This document shows, piece after piece, positions 28,748 to 39,363 of a DNA stretch of 64,000 nt (its first letter is position 1; the number at the start of each line of letters is the position of its first letter). The position numbers and the translations under genes are program-made. The notes below the pieces were generated by a model, which was given only the letters and a program-made list of their open reading frames with translations, searched no databases and was not told the DNA's origin. Source of the stretch: Sediminibacillus dalangtanensis (GTDB taxonomy: Bacteria > Bacillota > Bacilli > Bacillales > Amphibacillaceae); assembly GCF_017792025.1 (NCBI RefSeq), contig NZ_CP046956.1, positions 2,852,001-2,916,000 of the forward strand, in the 5' to 3' direction.

Positions 28748-29846
28748 TTACATTTGAGAACGTAAATAAGCATCGATAAACGGATCGATGTCACCGTCCA
28801 TGACACCTTGCGTATTTCCGATTTCATGATTGGTGCGGTGATCCTTGACCATGGAATACGGATGGAAAACGTACGAACGAATCTGGCTTCCCCAGCCTAT
28901 TTCCTTCTGTTCCCCACGGATTTCATTCAGCTCTTGCTGTTGCTTTTCGATTTCCAATTGATAGAGTTTCGCTTTCAGCATTTTCATCGCTTGTTCCCTG
29001 TTCTTTATCTGGGAACGCTCCGATTGACAAGTAACAACCGTGTTCGTCGGGATGTGTGTAATCCGCACAGCGGAGTCTGTCGTGTTAACATGCTGACCGC
29101 CGGCACCGCTGGAACGGTAGGTGTCGATTTTTAAATCTTCTGTTTGCACATCTACATCGATACTGTCATCTAACTCCGGCATTACTTCACAGGAAACAAA
29201 GGACGTATGCCTGCGTCCGGAAGAGTCGAACGGCGAAATCCGTACCAGACGGTGTACGCCTTTTTCCGCTTTCAAGTAACCATAAGCATTATGGCCTTTA
29301 ATCAACAGGGTTACGCTTTTGACTCCGGCCTCTTCACCAGGCAGATAATCCATCGTCTCTACTTTGAAGTTCTTTCTTTCCGCCCAACGTGTGTACATAC
29401 GGAGAAGCATGCTTGCCCAGTCCTGGGATTCTGTTCCACCAGCGCCAGGGTGCAATTCAAGGATCGCATTGTTTTTGTCATATGGCTCCGACAATAAAAT
29501 AAACAACTCGTAATTGTTGAGTGCTTCGGTTAACTCGTTGACTTCTGACTCTAATTCCTCACGTAAATCCTCATCGTTTTCCTCTTTAACAAGCTCATAG
29601 GATACTTCTAAGTTCTCATGCGTTTCGTGATGTTTATCAAAGTTTTCAACCAGTTCCTTGAGCCCGTTCACTTCGTTGATGACCTTTTGTGCTTCCTGCT
29701 GGTCATCCCAAAAGGTGGGGGCTGTCATTTCTTCTTCCAGTTCAGCAATACGGGCCCTTTTTTGTTCTAAGTCAAAGAGACCCCCTGAAGTCCGCTAATC
29801 GCTTAGCCATTTTATCCAACTCTTGCCTGATTTCCACTAATTCCAT
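28748..29846 (-). CDS. prfB: Peptide chain release factor 2, with programmed +1 frameshift
   Basis: RF2 reads UAA and UGA stop codons. The ATG at 29846 (AGGTGA upstream) opens a 24-codon first frame ending CTT-TGA-C, the TGA being at 29774-29772. The canonical signal AGGGGG-N2-CTT-TGAC is intact. Skipping one base (29774) joins 29775-29846 to 28748-29773 and gives a 365-residue protein, the normal RF2 length. The anticodon-like SPF tripeptide ([13 protein letters not shown]) and the catalytic GGQ ([11 protein letters not shown]) are present. RF2 level autoregulates the frameshift. secA lies upstream, as in B. subtilis. Confidence 0.96.
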
Positions 29847-29903
29847 TGTGTCGTCACCTCAAATGATTGTTTATCAACGTTTTCCCGTTCCTGACAGTGG
29901 AAA

Positions 29904-29925
29904 ACACTTCTACCTAAAGAAGTGT
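29904..29925 (-). terminator. Weak hairpin between secA and prfB
   Basis: ACACTTC (29904-29910) pairs with GAAGTGT (29919-29925). On the minus strand only TTTT follows, so it may attenuate rather than end transcription between secA and prfB. Confidence 0.35.
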
Positions 29926-29949
29926 CTTCCGTTCCATCCTGCAGGAGCT

Positions 29950-32460
<2,511 letters not shown>

Positions 32461-32552
32461 GTAAAACGCTCCTCTTTATTTAGGAAAGCTCACAAATAGG
32501 CTTTCTTTCTCCTATATTTTAAATCTGTAAGAAATAGGTTAGTCCAAACTTT

Positions 32553-32581
32553 ATAATAACACTAGCGGGGAGCGATGACAA
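32553..32581 (-). promoter_or_regulatory. Sigma-A promoter of secA
   Basis: TTGTCA (32576-32581), a 17-bp spacer and TATTAT (32553-32558) lie about 93 bp before the secA ATG. Confidence 0.72.
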
Positions 32582-32634
32582 GAAAGCACCGGGTGATGGG
32601 GATACGCTTTTCAGACAGCCATTTGTATAGATAA

Positions 32635-32666
32635 AATAAGCAGCCCGGGGGAGCGGGCTACTTATT
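32635..32666 (-). terminator. Terminator overlapping the end of the 78-residue gene
   Basis: AATAAGYAGCCCG-type arms at 32635-32647 and 32654-32666 pair with one wobble. TTTAT follows on the minus strand. The stop codon of the small gene lies inside the stem. Confidence 0.75.
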
Positions 32667-32894
32667 CAGGCGAGGGAGCATAGAGGTGACGTGCGAGGCT
32701 TGTGGAGGCACGGTGAAGCGGGGAGCTTGTTGCTGAAAGAAGTAAATCTTTTCGAACTCGGAATGTTTTGCTTCTAATTCTGTTAGCTTCCGATTGGTTA
32801 CAGCAATGATCTCTAACAGCTGGGTAATCGTATCTTCGTGCTGCTTCAAGATGTTTTTATGGTGCTCACATTGTTTGCAGTTGCTGACTGCCAT
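32658..32894 (-). CDS. Small protein with N-terminal Cys-His cluster, function unknown
   Basis: This 78-residue frame has a strong ribosome site (GGGAGGGAG about 6 nt before ATG) and a terminator at its end, so it is very likely expressed. The N-terminus has CKQCEHH (residues 6-12), which could bind a metal ion. A predicted helical, coiled-coil-like middle (about 14-50) and a Pro-rich tail follow. No family is recognised. It lies between hpf and secA; B. subtilis has a small gene in this area, but homology cannot be claimed. Confidence 0.65.
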   Translation of the reverse strand: MAVSNCKQCEHHKNILKQHEDTITQLLEIIAVTNRKLTELEAKHSEFEKIYFFQQQAPRFTVPPQASHVTSMLPRLNK

Positions 32895-33286
32895 TTACGC
32901 TCCCTCCCTTGAGGTATGGTATATATGTACGGAAGGGCTGGCGGGGTAATCGTTGCCATTTTTTATCCAGCCTGTTTCCGTCTTAAGTATGTTATACCAT
33001 AGGGGGATTTTTCTGACGAATCGCCATTTACTTAAAATATACACAAAAATCCTCCTGAAACGATACGTTTGCCAGGAGGTTTTTTTGAATTTGGATAGTA
33101 AGATAACTCGCAAACTATTAGTTTGGGAAACAGATAAAGAAATTAAAAGAAAGTTGAGATGTGCCTGATGCTTTAGATAGAATTGGTTGCCGCAAAAAGA
33201 TGGTTTATGACTTGAAGGGCGTGAACGCGGAAAGTGGCAAGGTTCGCTTTTATCCAAACCGAGTTGCCTTGAAGAGAGATAAAATC
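32895..33286. other. Intergenic gap between the small gene and the hpf terminator
   Basis: No convincing gene is seen. A strong hairpin at 33045-33086 is listed separately. Open frames crossing this region have no ribosome sites. Confidence 0.5.
33045..33086. terminator. Strong bidirectional hairpin without an assigned gene
   Basis: CCTCCTG (33051-33057) pairs with CAGGAGG (33073-33079), and the inner AAACG and CGTTT also pair. T runs lie on both sides (seven on the plus strand, five on the minus). It may be a second terminator behind hpf or the end of an unseen short transcript. Confidence 0.6.
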
Positions 33287-33327
33287 ATAAAACAACGGTC
33301 CAGCCGATCAATACCCGCTGGACCGTT
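33287..33327 (-). terminator. Rho-independent terminator after hpf
   Basis: A perfect 11-bp stem (AACGGTCCAGC at 33294-33304, complement at 33317-33327) is followed by GTTTTATG on the minus strand. Confidence 0.85.
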
Positions 33328-33400
33328 TCTTTACAGAGATATAACATTGCATTTATTTATCCTTCATATTCAACCTTTATCATTAAAAACAAGGAAGCAG

Positions 33401-33973
33401 TTAAGCTTCATTCGGCTCAATCAATCCATACCGGCCGTCACGGCGGCGGTAGACAACATTCGTATCACCTGTTACAGCGTTAGTGAATACATAGAAAGCG
33501 TGACCCAGCATATCCATTTGCAGGACTGCTTCCTCCGAATCCATCGGCTTCAAGTTGAAACGCTTCGTACGAACGATCTCGACGCCCGAATCTTCTCCCA
33601 TCTCTTCCTGGTTCAATTGGCTTTCCAACGCCTCCTGTTCGAGTTCAGCGAATACATGTTTAGGGGCGCCGTTTTGCCGGGATTTTCGATTTACTTTTGT
33701 TTTATATTTACGGATTTGCCGTTCTAATTTATCCACTACAAGGTCGATGGCAGCATATAAATCGCTGTGTCGTTCCTCTGCGCGCAACAACAGATTGGTC
33801 ATCGGGATAGTTACTTCGATTACCTGCTCATCATTGTAGACACCTAGATTAACATATACATCGGATGTTGGCGGTTTTTCAAAATACCGTTCTAGCTTAC
33901 TGATCTTCTTCTCCACATAACTGCTGATGGATTCAGTCACCTCTAGATTCTCACCACGAATGTTGAATTTCAT
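33401..33973 (-). CDS. hpf: Long-form ribosome hibernation promoting factor
   Basis: Long HPF (YvyD) dimerises 70S ribosomes into inactive 100S particles in stationary phase and under stress. The 190-residue protein has an N-terminal S30AE/YfiA domain (about residues 1-100, starting MKFNIRGENLEVTESI) and a C-terminal dimerisation domain (about 130-186) with RTKRFNLKPMDSEEAVLQM and GLIEPN. The start is preceded by AAAGGAGG. Overlapping sigma-H and sigma-B promoters lie upstream, matching the known dual control of yvyD in B. subtilis. Confidence 0.97.
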   Translation of the reverse strand: MKFNIRGENLEVTESISSYVEKKISKLERYFEKPPTSDVYVNLGVYNDEQVIEVTIPMTNLLLRAEERHSDLYAAIDLVVDKLERQIRKYKTKVNRKSRQNGAPKHVFAELEQEALESQLNQEEMGEDSGVEIVRTKRFNLKPMDSEEAVLQMDMLGHAFYVFTNAVTGDTNVVYRRRDGRYGLIEPNEA

Positions 33974-34007
33974 GTAAGTGCCTCCTTTTTAACCTTATGT
34001 ATTTATT

Positions 34008-34041
34008 ATTCCACAATACCCTGTCCAATTCCTGCCTAAAC
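34008..34041 (-). promoter_or_regulatory. Overlapping sigma-H and sigma-B promoters of hpf
   Basis: Sigma-H: GCAGGAATT (34027-34035), 12-bp spacer, GTGGAAT (34008-34014), a full match to RNAGGAWWW and RNNGAAT. Sigma-B: GTTTAG (34036-34041), 14-bp spacer, GGGTAT (34016-34021), one mismatch in the -35. The two interlock within 34 bp. Confidence 0.85.
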
Positions 34042-34134
34042 GAAGAAATATTTTGTCGAATTGGTGTCGAAAGATTAATGGAAAAGACATTCACCTTCAA
34101 TAATCCAACTCGGTTTCACAGGATTTTCTCCAAT

Positions 34135-34163
34135 AAAAAAAGAGGCGTCGAGACGCCCCTTTT
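34135..34163 (-). terminator. Rho-independent terminator after fliT
   Basis: Arms AGAGGCGTC (34141-34149) and GACGCCCCT (34152-34160) pair with one mismatch, with a run of seven T on the minus strand, directly after the fliT stop. Confidence 0.82.
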
Positions 34164-34520
34164 TCACTTCTTTTGATCTAAAAACATACCATCATAGTTT
34201 GCTAATTGTTTATAAGGATTAGTATATTTATGATTAGAGTTTTTTTGCTTTTTTACTGTTTTCATTTCTGTTCGCAACCTCATCAGTAACTGTTTCAGGC
34301 TGTCATGAACTTCACGGTTAATGGGCAATAAAGCACGCCCGGTTTCCATTTCTTCCTCAGAATATGGAGATGTAATTCCTTCTATCATAGTGTCTCTATG
34401 TTCGAGGACTCTATTAATCTCTGAAATGGTCTCTTCACGCTGGTCAGCAGGAATTTCTCCCTTTAACTTCTCGCTTAATTCCAGGGTAATATCATAAAGA
34501 GGCTGGATCCGGTTCTTCAT
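34164..34520 (-). CDS. fliT: Flagellar protein FliT-like chaperone
   Basis: The 118-residue helical protein begins MKNRIQPLYDITLELSEKL and has a conserved VLEHRDTMIEGI helix, as in Bacillus FliT (about 113 residues), which is the export chaperone for the filament cap FliD. The assignment rests on size, helical content and position as the last gene of flaG-fliD-fliS-fliT. Its ATG overlaps the fliS stop by 4 bp (ATGA), giving coupling. The tail NSNHKYTNPYKQLANYDGMF resembles the C-terminus of other Bacillaceae members. Confidence 0.82.
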   Translation of the reverse strand: MKNRIQPLYDITLELSEKLKGEIPADQREETISEINRVLEHRDTMIEGITSPYSEEEMETGRALLPINREVHDSLKQLLMRLRTEMKTVKKQKNSNHKYTNPYKQLANYDGMFLDQKK

Positions 34521-34918
34521 GCTTGGGCTCCCCGGCCATATTGTTTCTGTCTATTTAGTTTGATTACTTCCTTCCACGTATCACGGAACTCTTCCACCAA
34601 GCCCATAACTTCTTCCAGGATTTCTTTATCGCTATTTATGTTCGCTTCCATAAGCCGACGATTTATATAGTCATAAATAGGCAGGATTTCCTTGGAAATA
34701 TCGGCTTTTTGATCAAGTGTGACCATCAATTCCTGAATGATTTTTTGAGCCTTTTGTATATTGATGTTTTTTTGTTCATGGCTTCCTTCTTCGATATCCC
34801 TGACTGCCTGTTTTATGAACTTGAGGCATCCGTTATATAGCATCAGCGTCAATTCCCCTGGCGAAGCGGTTGTCACGGAATTATTTTTATACGCCTGGTA
34901 TTGCTGTTGCATTGACAT
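34517..34918 (-). CDS. fliS: Flagellin export chaperone FliS
   Basis: FliS binds unfolded flagellin in the cytoplasm and, in Bacillus, works with FliW to free CsrA. The 133-residue protein shows the family signature YQAYKNNSVTTASPGELTLMLYNGCLKFI (about residues 7-35) and the late helix LVEEFRDTWKEVI. It lies 26 bp after fliD and overlaps fliT by 4 bp. Confidence 0.96.
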   Translation of the reverse strand: MSMQQQYQAYKNNSVTTASPGELTLMLYNGCLKFIKQAVRDIEEGSHEQKNINIQKAQKIIQELMVTLDQKADISKEILPIYDYINRRLMEANINSDKEILEEVMGLVEEFRDTWKEVIKLNRQKQYGRGAQA

Positions 34919-34944
34919 ATGTGTAAAACACTCCTCATAACATA

Positions 34945-36465
34945 TTATCCATTAAATTGTTGCATTAAATAAGAAGACTGTTCATTCATTCTTTGAATTG
35001 CTTTCTCCATTGCAGTAAACTGGCTCCAGTAACGGTCTTCGATTTGTGTTAACCGATCTTGAAATTGATCGATTCTGCTATCAACATCTTTCAACTGCTT
35101 TCCGAGTGTATATTGTTCCAATGTGTGGTAACCTTTACCAGCTCGTTCTTCGATTCTTTTTACTGTGGAATTAATCGAATCATCAAGTCGGTTGATAATG
35201 CCGCGACCGTCCCCTTCTACGTCATTGGAAAACAACTCATAAACAGAATCCGGATCATTCTGAAGTGCTTCACGCAATTTACTTTCGGTTACGATTAATT
35301 TCCCTCCATCCAAGTAATTCGGAGAGGTTTCAATGCCTATCTCTGATAAATGAGAATACTCACTGCCATTGTCAATGTCCGAATACCAATCCTGCCGCAT
35401 GCTGAAAATCCCCGAGGAAAGTATCGAATCACCTTTTAATAATCCACTCTTCGCTTTTTCTTCCCATAACTCAATTTCTTTATCAGACATCTCTTGCTTT
35501 TGAGCATCGGTCAATGGTTTATAATCCCGGTATTTTTCTTCACTTAGGCTTCCGTTTACCTTTTCAATAACTTCATTGTACTTATCCACGAATTTCATTA
35601 TTTTTTCTACTGAGGCATCTACGTCATTACTTACTGTAATATTAGCTGAACCCTCTGTAACATCATTGAATTTAAAAGTTATGCCGTTTAGCTTAGTCGA
35701 ATTAGTTTTGGAAGTTAAAGTGACGGCACCATTATAAATAAACTCAGCATCCTGAGCTGCTGTTTCCTGTCCAAGCTGAAGTGTATCTGTAAAAAATCCA
35801 GAGGTATCGGCGCTAAAGTCTATTTCCGAACCGCCTTCATTATGAACACCAGCTTCCGTTCTTTCCATAACTACTTTGTCGGCTTGAACGTCATAAAAAG
35901 CTCTTACACCATTATCTTGATCGGTAATTTTAGTTAACACACTGTTTAGCGTATCAGTTTCTGTTATATCAATATTATGTTCCGTTCCTACACCATTTTC
36001 ATATGTAGTAAAGGTCATGGTGCTTGGAACTGTTACACCGCCTGTGAAATTCTGTTCAGAAAGCTTGCCAAAAGGATCTATTTTCTCAGTTCCACCTGAA
36101 ATTCCCTGGGTACTAACATTTACTGCAGCTTTCGCTAGCTGGGTTACTTCCATATTATATGTTCCATTTGAAGCTGTGGCGTCAGCTGTAGCCGTGATTG
36201 CATCAGATTGAGAGGAAGTTGCTTGTCTAGTACTATAGGTCTTTTGATATTTCATATCTCTTAACATATTATCCAATTCTGAAAAACTTTTATTGACATC
36301 CCGGTAGGCATCGCGCTGCCAAGTCATCCAGGTTTTATCCTGTTCCATTTTTTGCAGTGGGATGCGCTCAGCTTCCATTAAATCACTGACAATCTGATCG
36401 ATATCCATCCCGGATGCCAATCCACCAATTCGCATACTGTTCATGCTGCTCACATTATTCACCAT
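34945..36465 (-). CDS. fliD: Flagellar hook-associated protein 2 (filament cap)
   Basis: FliD caps the growing filament and helps flagellin fold. The 506-residue protein has the N-terminal FliD domain (SMRIGGLASGMDIDQIVSDLMEAERIPL) and the C-terminal coiled-coil domain ending RMNEQSSYLMQQFNG. The ATG at 36465 (MVNNVSS) is chosen with GGTGAT just upstream; the in-frame TTG at 36483 lies inside the end of flaG and has no ribosome site. It is part of the sigma-D-type flaG-fliD-fliS-fliT operon. Confidence 0.94.
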   Translation of the reverse strand: MVNNVSSMNSMRIGGLASGMDIDQIVSDLMEAERIPLQKMEQDKTWMTWQRDAYRDVNKSFSELDNMLRDMKYQKTYSTRQATSSQSDAITATADATASNGTYNMEVTQLAKAAVNVSTQGISGGTEKIDPFGKLSEQNFTGGVTVPSTMTFTTYENGVGTEHNIDITETDTLNSVLTKITDQDNGVRAFYDVQADKVVMERTEAGVHNEGGSEIDFSADTSGFFTDTLQLGQETAAQDAEFIYNGAVTLTSKTNSTKLNGITFKFNDVTEGSANITVSNDVDASVEKIMKFVDKYNEVIEKVNGSLSEEKYRDYKPLTDAQKQEMSDKEIELWEEKAKSGLLKGDSILSSGIFSMRQDWYSDIDNGSEYSHLSEIGIETSPNYLDGGKLIVTESKLREALQNDPDSVYELFSNDVEGDGRGIINRLDDSINSTVKRIEERAGKGYHTLEQYTLGKQLKDVDSRIDQFQDRLTQIEDRYWSQFTAMEKAIQRMNEQSSYLMQQFNG

Positions 36466-36479
36466 TTTATCACCAGCCT

Positions 36480-36857
36480 TCAAATTTTTTCATCGACTAT
36501 AAATCCCATGAATTCAGCCATCGCAGCATAGACATCAAGAAGTTTTTTTGGTGGTATTTCTTTAATGACTTCCTTAGTGTCCGTGTCTATTACTGTCACA
36601 TAATACTTTTCAAGCTTGTCATGCAATTCAAACTTGAGACCAGTATGAGTTGGCTCTAAAAATTCATTCAGTGCGTCGATAGTGTTTTGGACTTGTTTTT
36701 TATCATTCTCTTCTTTATAAGCACCATTAATTACTTCAGGATCAGTTTGTTCACTTACAGGTTCATTAATGGATCTTTCTCTTGCAGTTGTCGAAACACC
36801 AAGTTGTTCAGTCTTTTGCAGGAGTTGGGATCCAGATAAAATCTTCCCAACGTTCAT
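36480..36857 (-). CDS. flaG: FlaG family protein (YvyC)
   Basis: The 125-residue protein ends in a FlaG domain (about residues 60-122: LKFELHDKLEKYYVTVIDTDTKEVIKEIPPKKLLD). FlaG affects filament length in several bacteria. The start at 36857 (MNVGKILSG) is supported by AGGAG 11 nt upstream; the frame is open further but without support. It is the first gene of the operon, 37 bp behind a promoter with a perfect sigma-D -10. Confidence 0.88.
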   Translation of the reverse strand: MNVGKILSGSQLLQKTEQLGVSTTARERSINEPVSEQTDPEVINGAYKEENDKKQVQNTIDALNEFLEPTHTGLKFELHDKLEKYYVTVIDTDTKEVIKEIPPKKLLDVYAAMAEFMGFIVDEKI

Positions 36858-36893
36858 GGCAAAAGCCACTCCTATTCTATGTAGTTTCTTTTT

Positions 36894-36920
36894 ATATCGG
36901 CAAGACAATGAAAAAGTAAA
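36894..36920 (-). promoter_or_regulatory. Sigma-D promoter of flaG-fliDST
   Basis: GCCGATAT (36894-36901) is a perfect sigma-D -10. The -35 position, after a 15-bp spacer, reads TTTA instead of TAAA (36917-36920). Confidence 0.75.
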
Positions 36921-36934
36921 GGTCTTGCAAAAAA

Positions 36935-36969
36935 TATTAAAAAAACGGATAGTACAACCCCTATCCGTT
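36935..36969 (-). terminator. Rho-independent terminator after the NADH dehydrogenase-like gene
   Basis: AACGGATAG (36944-36952) pairs with CTATCCGTT (36961-36969), followed on the minus strand by a run of T. Confidence 0.85.
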
Positions 36970-36982
36970 CAGTCACTAGATA

Positions 36983-38044
36983 CTAGTGTCGTTTATTCAA
37001 CCATAATACACCAGACTTTGCCAAACGCGGCAGTAAGCCAGTCACTGGCTGCTGCAGCATATTTCCAAAACCGTCCGATTTGCCCAATGAGCCCAAGGCT
37101 CCCTTTAACTTGATTTCTTTCGGCCGCTCCGGTGCATTGTCGTTTAGTAATGCGAGCAGCACATCGGCAACTTGTTCTCCCTGCTGTCCGGCAAGCTGTG
37201 CACTGGGCGAATGAATAGAGGAAGCACAGTCTCCCACCACATAAACGGTTGGATGGGAAGGGACCTGATAATAATCGTTCAAGACAATCTTATTCTGACG
37301 GTCCTTGGCAAATGGCAGCTCCCGAACCAAATAGTTCGGCTGAACACCCGCAGTCCAGATTGTAACATCATTCACAAAACAAACCCCATTGTTGCAAACT
37401 CCGTCTTTTTCGACATATTCGACGTTTGCCTTGTGAATGACTTCGACGTCATTTTTAGCAAACCATTCTTCCACGTAATTTTGAATTTTCGAATTGAAAG
37501 CACTTAACACCGTTTCGCCGCGATCCAGTAGTCTCACGTTCAAATCCGGACGGCTTTCCCTGATTTCGGATGCAACCTCAATACCGCTTAAACCGGCGCC
37601 GACGATGGCAACCTTGCCATAGGCTTTCAAATCGCCGACAGCAACACTTCCGTGTCTGGCCCGTGAAATGGTCTGCACACTCTCAGTAAACTCTGCTGCT
37701 CCCTCAATGCCATGGTAGTTGTCTTCACAGCCTAATCCGATCACTAAATAATGATAAAGAATAGCTTCAGTTAATCCCTGGACAAAAATCCGCTTTCCGT
37801 CCACGTCGATTTTTTCTATCTCTCCATACACATAATCAACCTGCTCGTGCTCTGGAAACTCCATTCTTACTTCCCTGTCTGCTTTTGTCCCAGCAGCTAT
37901 TGCATAAAATTCTGTTTTCAACGAATGGTAAGGATTCCTGTCGACCAACGTAATATGTACATCTCCAGGTAATCCGCCATCCAAAAGTTTATTCAGAATC
38001 TTAATCCCTCCGTAGCCGCCGCCCAGTATCACTAATCTCCTCAT
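36983..38044 (-). CDS. FAD/NAD(P)-dependent oxidoreductase, type II NADH dehydrogenase family
   Basis: The 353-residue flavoprotein has an FAD-binding Rossmann motif at the N-terminus (GGGYGG, residues 8-13), a second dinucleotide motif for NAD(P)H (VGAGLSG, about 147-153), and the FAD-closing motif YVVGDCAS. This is the layout of NDH-2 and of the YumB/YutJ group of Bacillus. The C-terminus lacks an obvious long membrane-binding helix. Two cysteines in GVCNNGVCF near residue 215 are a local oddity. It lies between flaG and the nonulosonic-acid genes with its own ribosome site (AAGGGG) and terminator, so a link to either is not shown. Confidence 0.85.
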   Translation of the reverse strand: MRRLVILGGGYGGIKILNKLLDGGLPGDVHITLVDRNPYHSLKTEFYAIAAGTKADREVRMEFPEHEQVDYVYGEIEKIDVDGKRIFVQGLTEAILYHYLVIGLGCEDNYHGIEGAAEFTESVQTISRARHGSVAVGDLKAYGKVAIVGAGLSGIEVASEIRESRPDLNVRLLDRGETVLSAFNSKIQNYVEEWFAKNDVEVIHKANVEYVEKDGVCNNGVCFVNDVTIWTAGVQPNYLVRELPFAKDRQNKIVLNDYYQVPSHPTVYVVGDCASSIHSPSAQLAGQQGEQVADVLLALLNDNAPERPKEIKLKGALGSLGKSDGFGNMLQQPVTGLLPRLAKSGVLWLNKRH

Positions 38045-38157
38045 ACCTTAACCCCTTATCTGTTCTAGTTGACTGGCTATGTATGCGCCGTTAACGGACA
38101 CAAGCGCTTACAGCGTTACCCCACTTTAAAGACTACCAAAAAAGCTGTCGAATGACT

Positions 38158-38183
38158 AGAGGGATTAAAAATTTAATCCCTCT
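38158..38183. repeat. Perfect palindrome between oxidoreductase and pseI
   Basis: AGAGGGATTAAA (38158-38169) and its complement (38172-38183) form a 12-bp stem with a 2-bp centre. No T run follows on the minus strand, so it is not a classical terminator, though it is the only stem behind the pse operon. Confidence 0.55.
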
Positions 38184-38274
38184 TTACAGTAAAGATATAA
38201 TCATGTATTGGAGGAATTTGCTTTCAGCCATTTAGCCCCCTCTAACCGTCCATCCAAATAAGTTTAGAATATAG

Positions 38275-39330
38275 TTAATCTAATAAATTATCCCATTGTA
38301 ACGGCGTACCTTTGACAGCATTTTTCCGGGCCTTTTTTCCTATTACCAAATCATAATATTTGGGAGGTATCCCCAAGCCCGGTCTGATAGCCCTCAAATT
38401 ATCTTTGGTAAATGCATCTCCTGCTTTTATGTCCTTCGTTATATATAATGATCTCCTCCGGGTTCGAGAGGCTTTTTCTTTCTCGGTGGGACCAAAAGTT
38501 ATTTCCCCTAATGATTCCCAGGCTTTATTTGTTTCATTTACTAATTGCTGTAATTCTTTTGGTTCCAATGAAAAAACAGAATCCACTCCTCCTTCTTCAC
38601 GCGATAAAGTAAAGTGTTTTTCAATCACTGTGGCTCCTAAAGCTACACTTGCAATTGCAACGCCGATTCCTTGAGTATGGTCGGATAAACCAACATTACT
38701 ATTAAAGATCTGGCTCATCTGGGGGATTGTTTTTATATTTGTGTCAATAGCAGGTGCAGGATAAGTACTTGTGCACTTTAGCAGAATTATATCTTCACAC
38801 CCGGATTCTCTTACAACCCTGACAGTTTCATCTATTTCAGACAACGTTGCCATACCTGTGGAAATTATTATCGGTTTACCTGTACTGGCAACTTTTCGAA
38901 GAAGAGGTATATCAGTATTTTCAAATGAAGCTATCTTATAACATGGAACATCTAACTCTTCCAAAAAATCAACTGCAGTTTCATCAAAAGGGCTACTGAA
39001 GGCTATTAAACCCAGCTCCCGACATCTATTAAAAATAGCTTCATGCCACTCCCAAGGTGTGTAGGCTTCCTGATATAGATTGTAAAGACTTTTCCCTTTC
39101 CAAAGATTGTTGGAATCCTTTATTACAAATTCTCCTCTATCGACATCCAAGGTCATTGTATCAGGTGTATAAGTTTGTAATTTCACTGCATCAGCACCAG
39201 CCTTAGCTGCTTCTTCTACTATCTGCAGAGCATTATTTAAAGATTGATTATGATTGCCAGACATCTCAGCAATAATAAACGGGGGACAGTTTGGCCCGAC
39301 TTTTCTATTTTGTATAACTACTTCATTCAT
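38275..39330 (-). CDS. pseI: Pseudaminic acid synthase (NeuB family)
   Basis: PseI condenses the 6-deoxy-AltdiNAc sugar with phosphoenolpyruvate to a nine-carbon nonulosonic acid. The 351-residue protein has the NeuB domain (IIAEMSGNHNQSLNNA, KLQTYTPDTMT, FSSPFDETAVDFLEEL, STGMATLSEI, GLSDHT, EKHFTLSR). A C-terminal SAF antifreeze-like domain (about residues 290-348: RSLYITKDIKAGDAFTKDNLRAIRPG) follows. The ATG at 39330 is preferred over an upstream TTG. It is the last gene of the operon, 33 bp after the SGNH-like gene. The YTPDTMTLD stretch is typical of PseI rather than NeuB sialic acid synthases. Confidence 0.92.
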   Translation of the reverse strand: MNEVVIQNRKVGPNCPPFIIAEMSGNHNQSLNNALQIVEEAAKAGADAVKLQTYTPDTMTLDVDRGEFVIKDSNNLWKGKSLYNLYQEAYTPWEWHEAIFNRCRELGLIAFSSPFDETAVDFLEELDVPCYKIASFENTDIPLLRKVASTGKPIIISTGMATLSEIDETVRVVRESGCEDIILLKCTSTYPAPAIDTNIKTIPQMSQIFNSNVGLSDHTQGIGVAIASVALGATVIEKHFTLSREEGGVDSVFSLEPKELQQLVNETNKAWESLGEITFGPTEKEKASRTRRRSLYITKDIKAGDAFTKDNLRAIRPGLGIPPKYYDLVIGKKARKNAVKGTPLQWDNLLD

Positions 39331-39363
39331 ATGTCGCAACGACCTTTCTAACAATACTAATTT

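Noticed and set aside
32895..33257. A 120-codon minus-strand frame between the small Cys/His gene and hpf
   Set aside because: It runs across a strong terminator-like hairpin, lacks a ribosome site and has non-protein-like composition.
36901..36927. CAAGAC...GTCTTG inverted repeat next to the flaG promoter
   Set aside because: Six-base arms overlapping a sigma-D site; too weak to call an operator or terminator.
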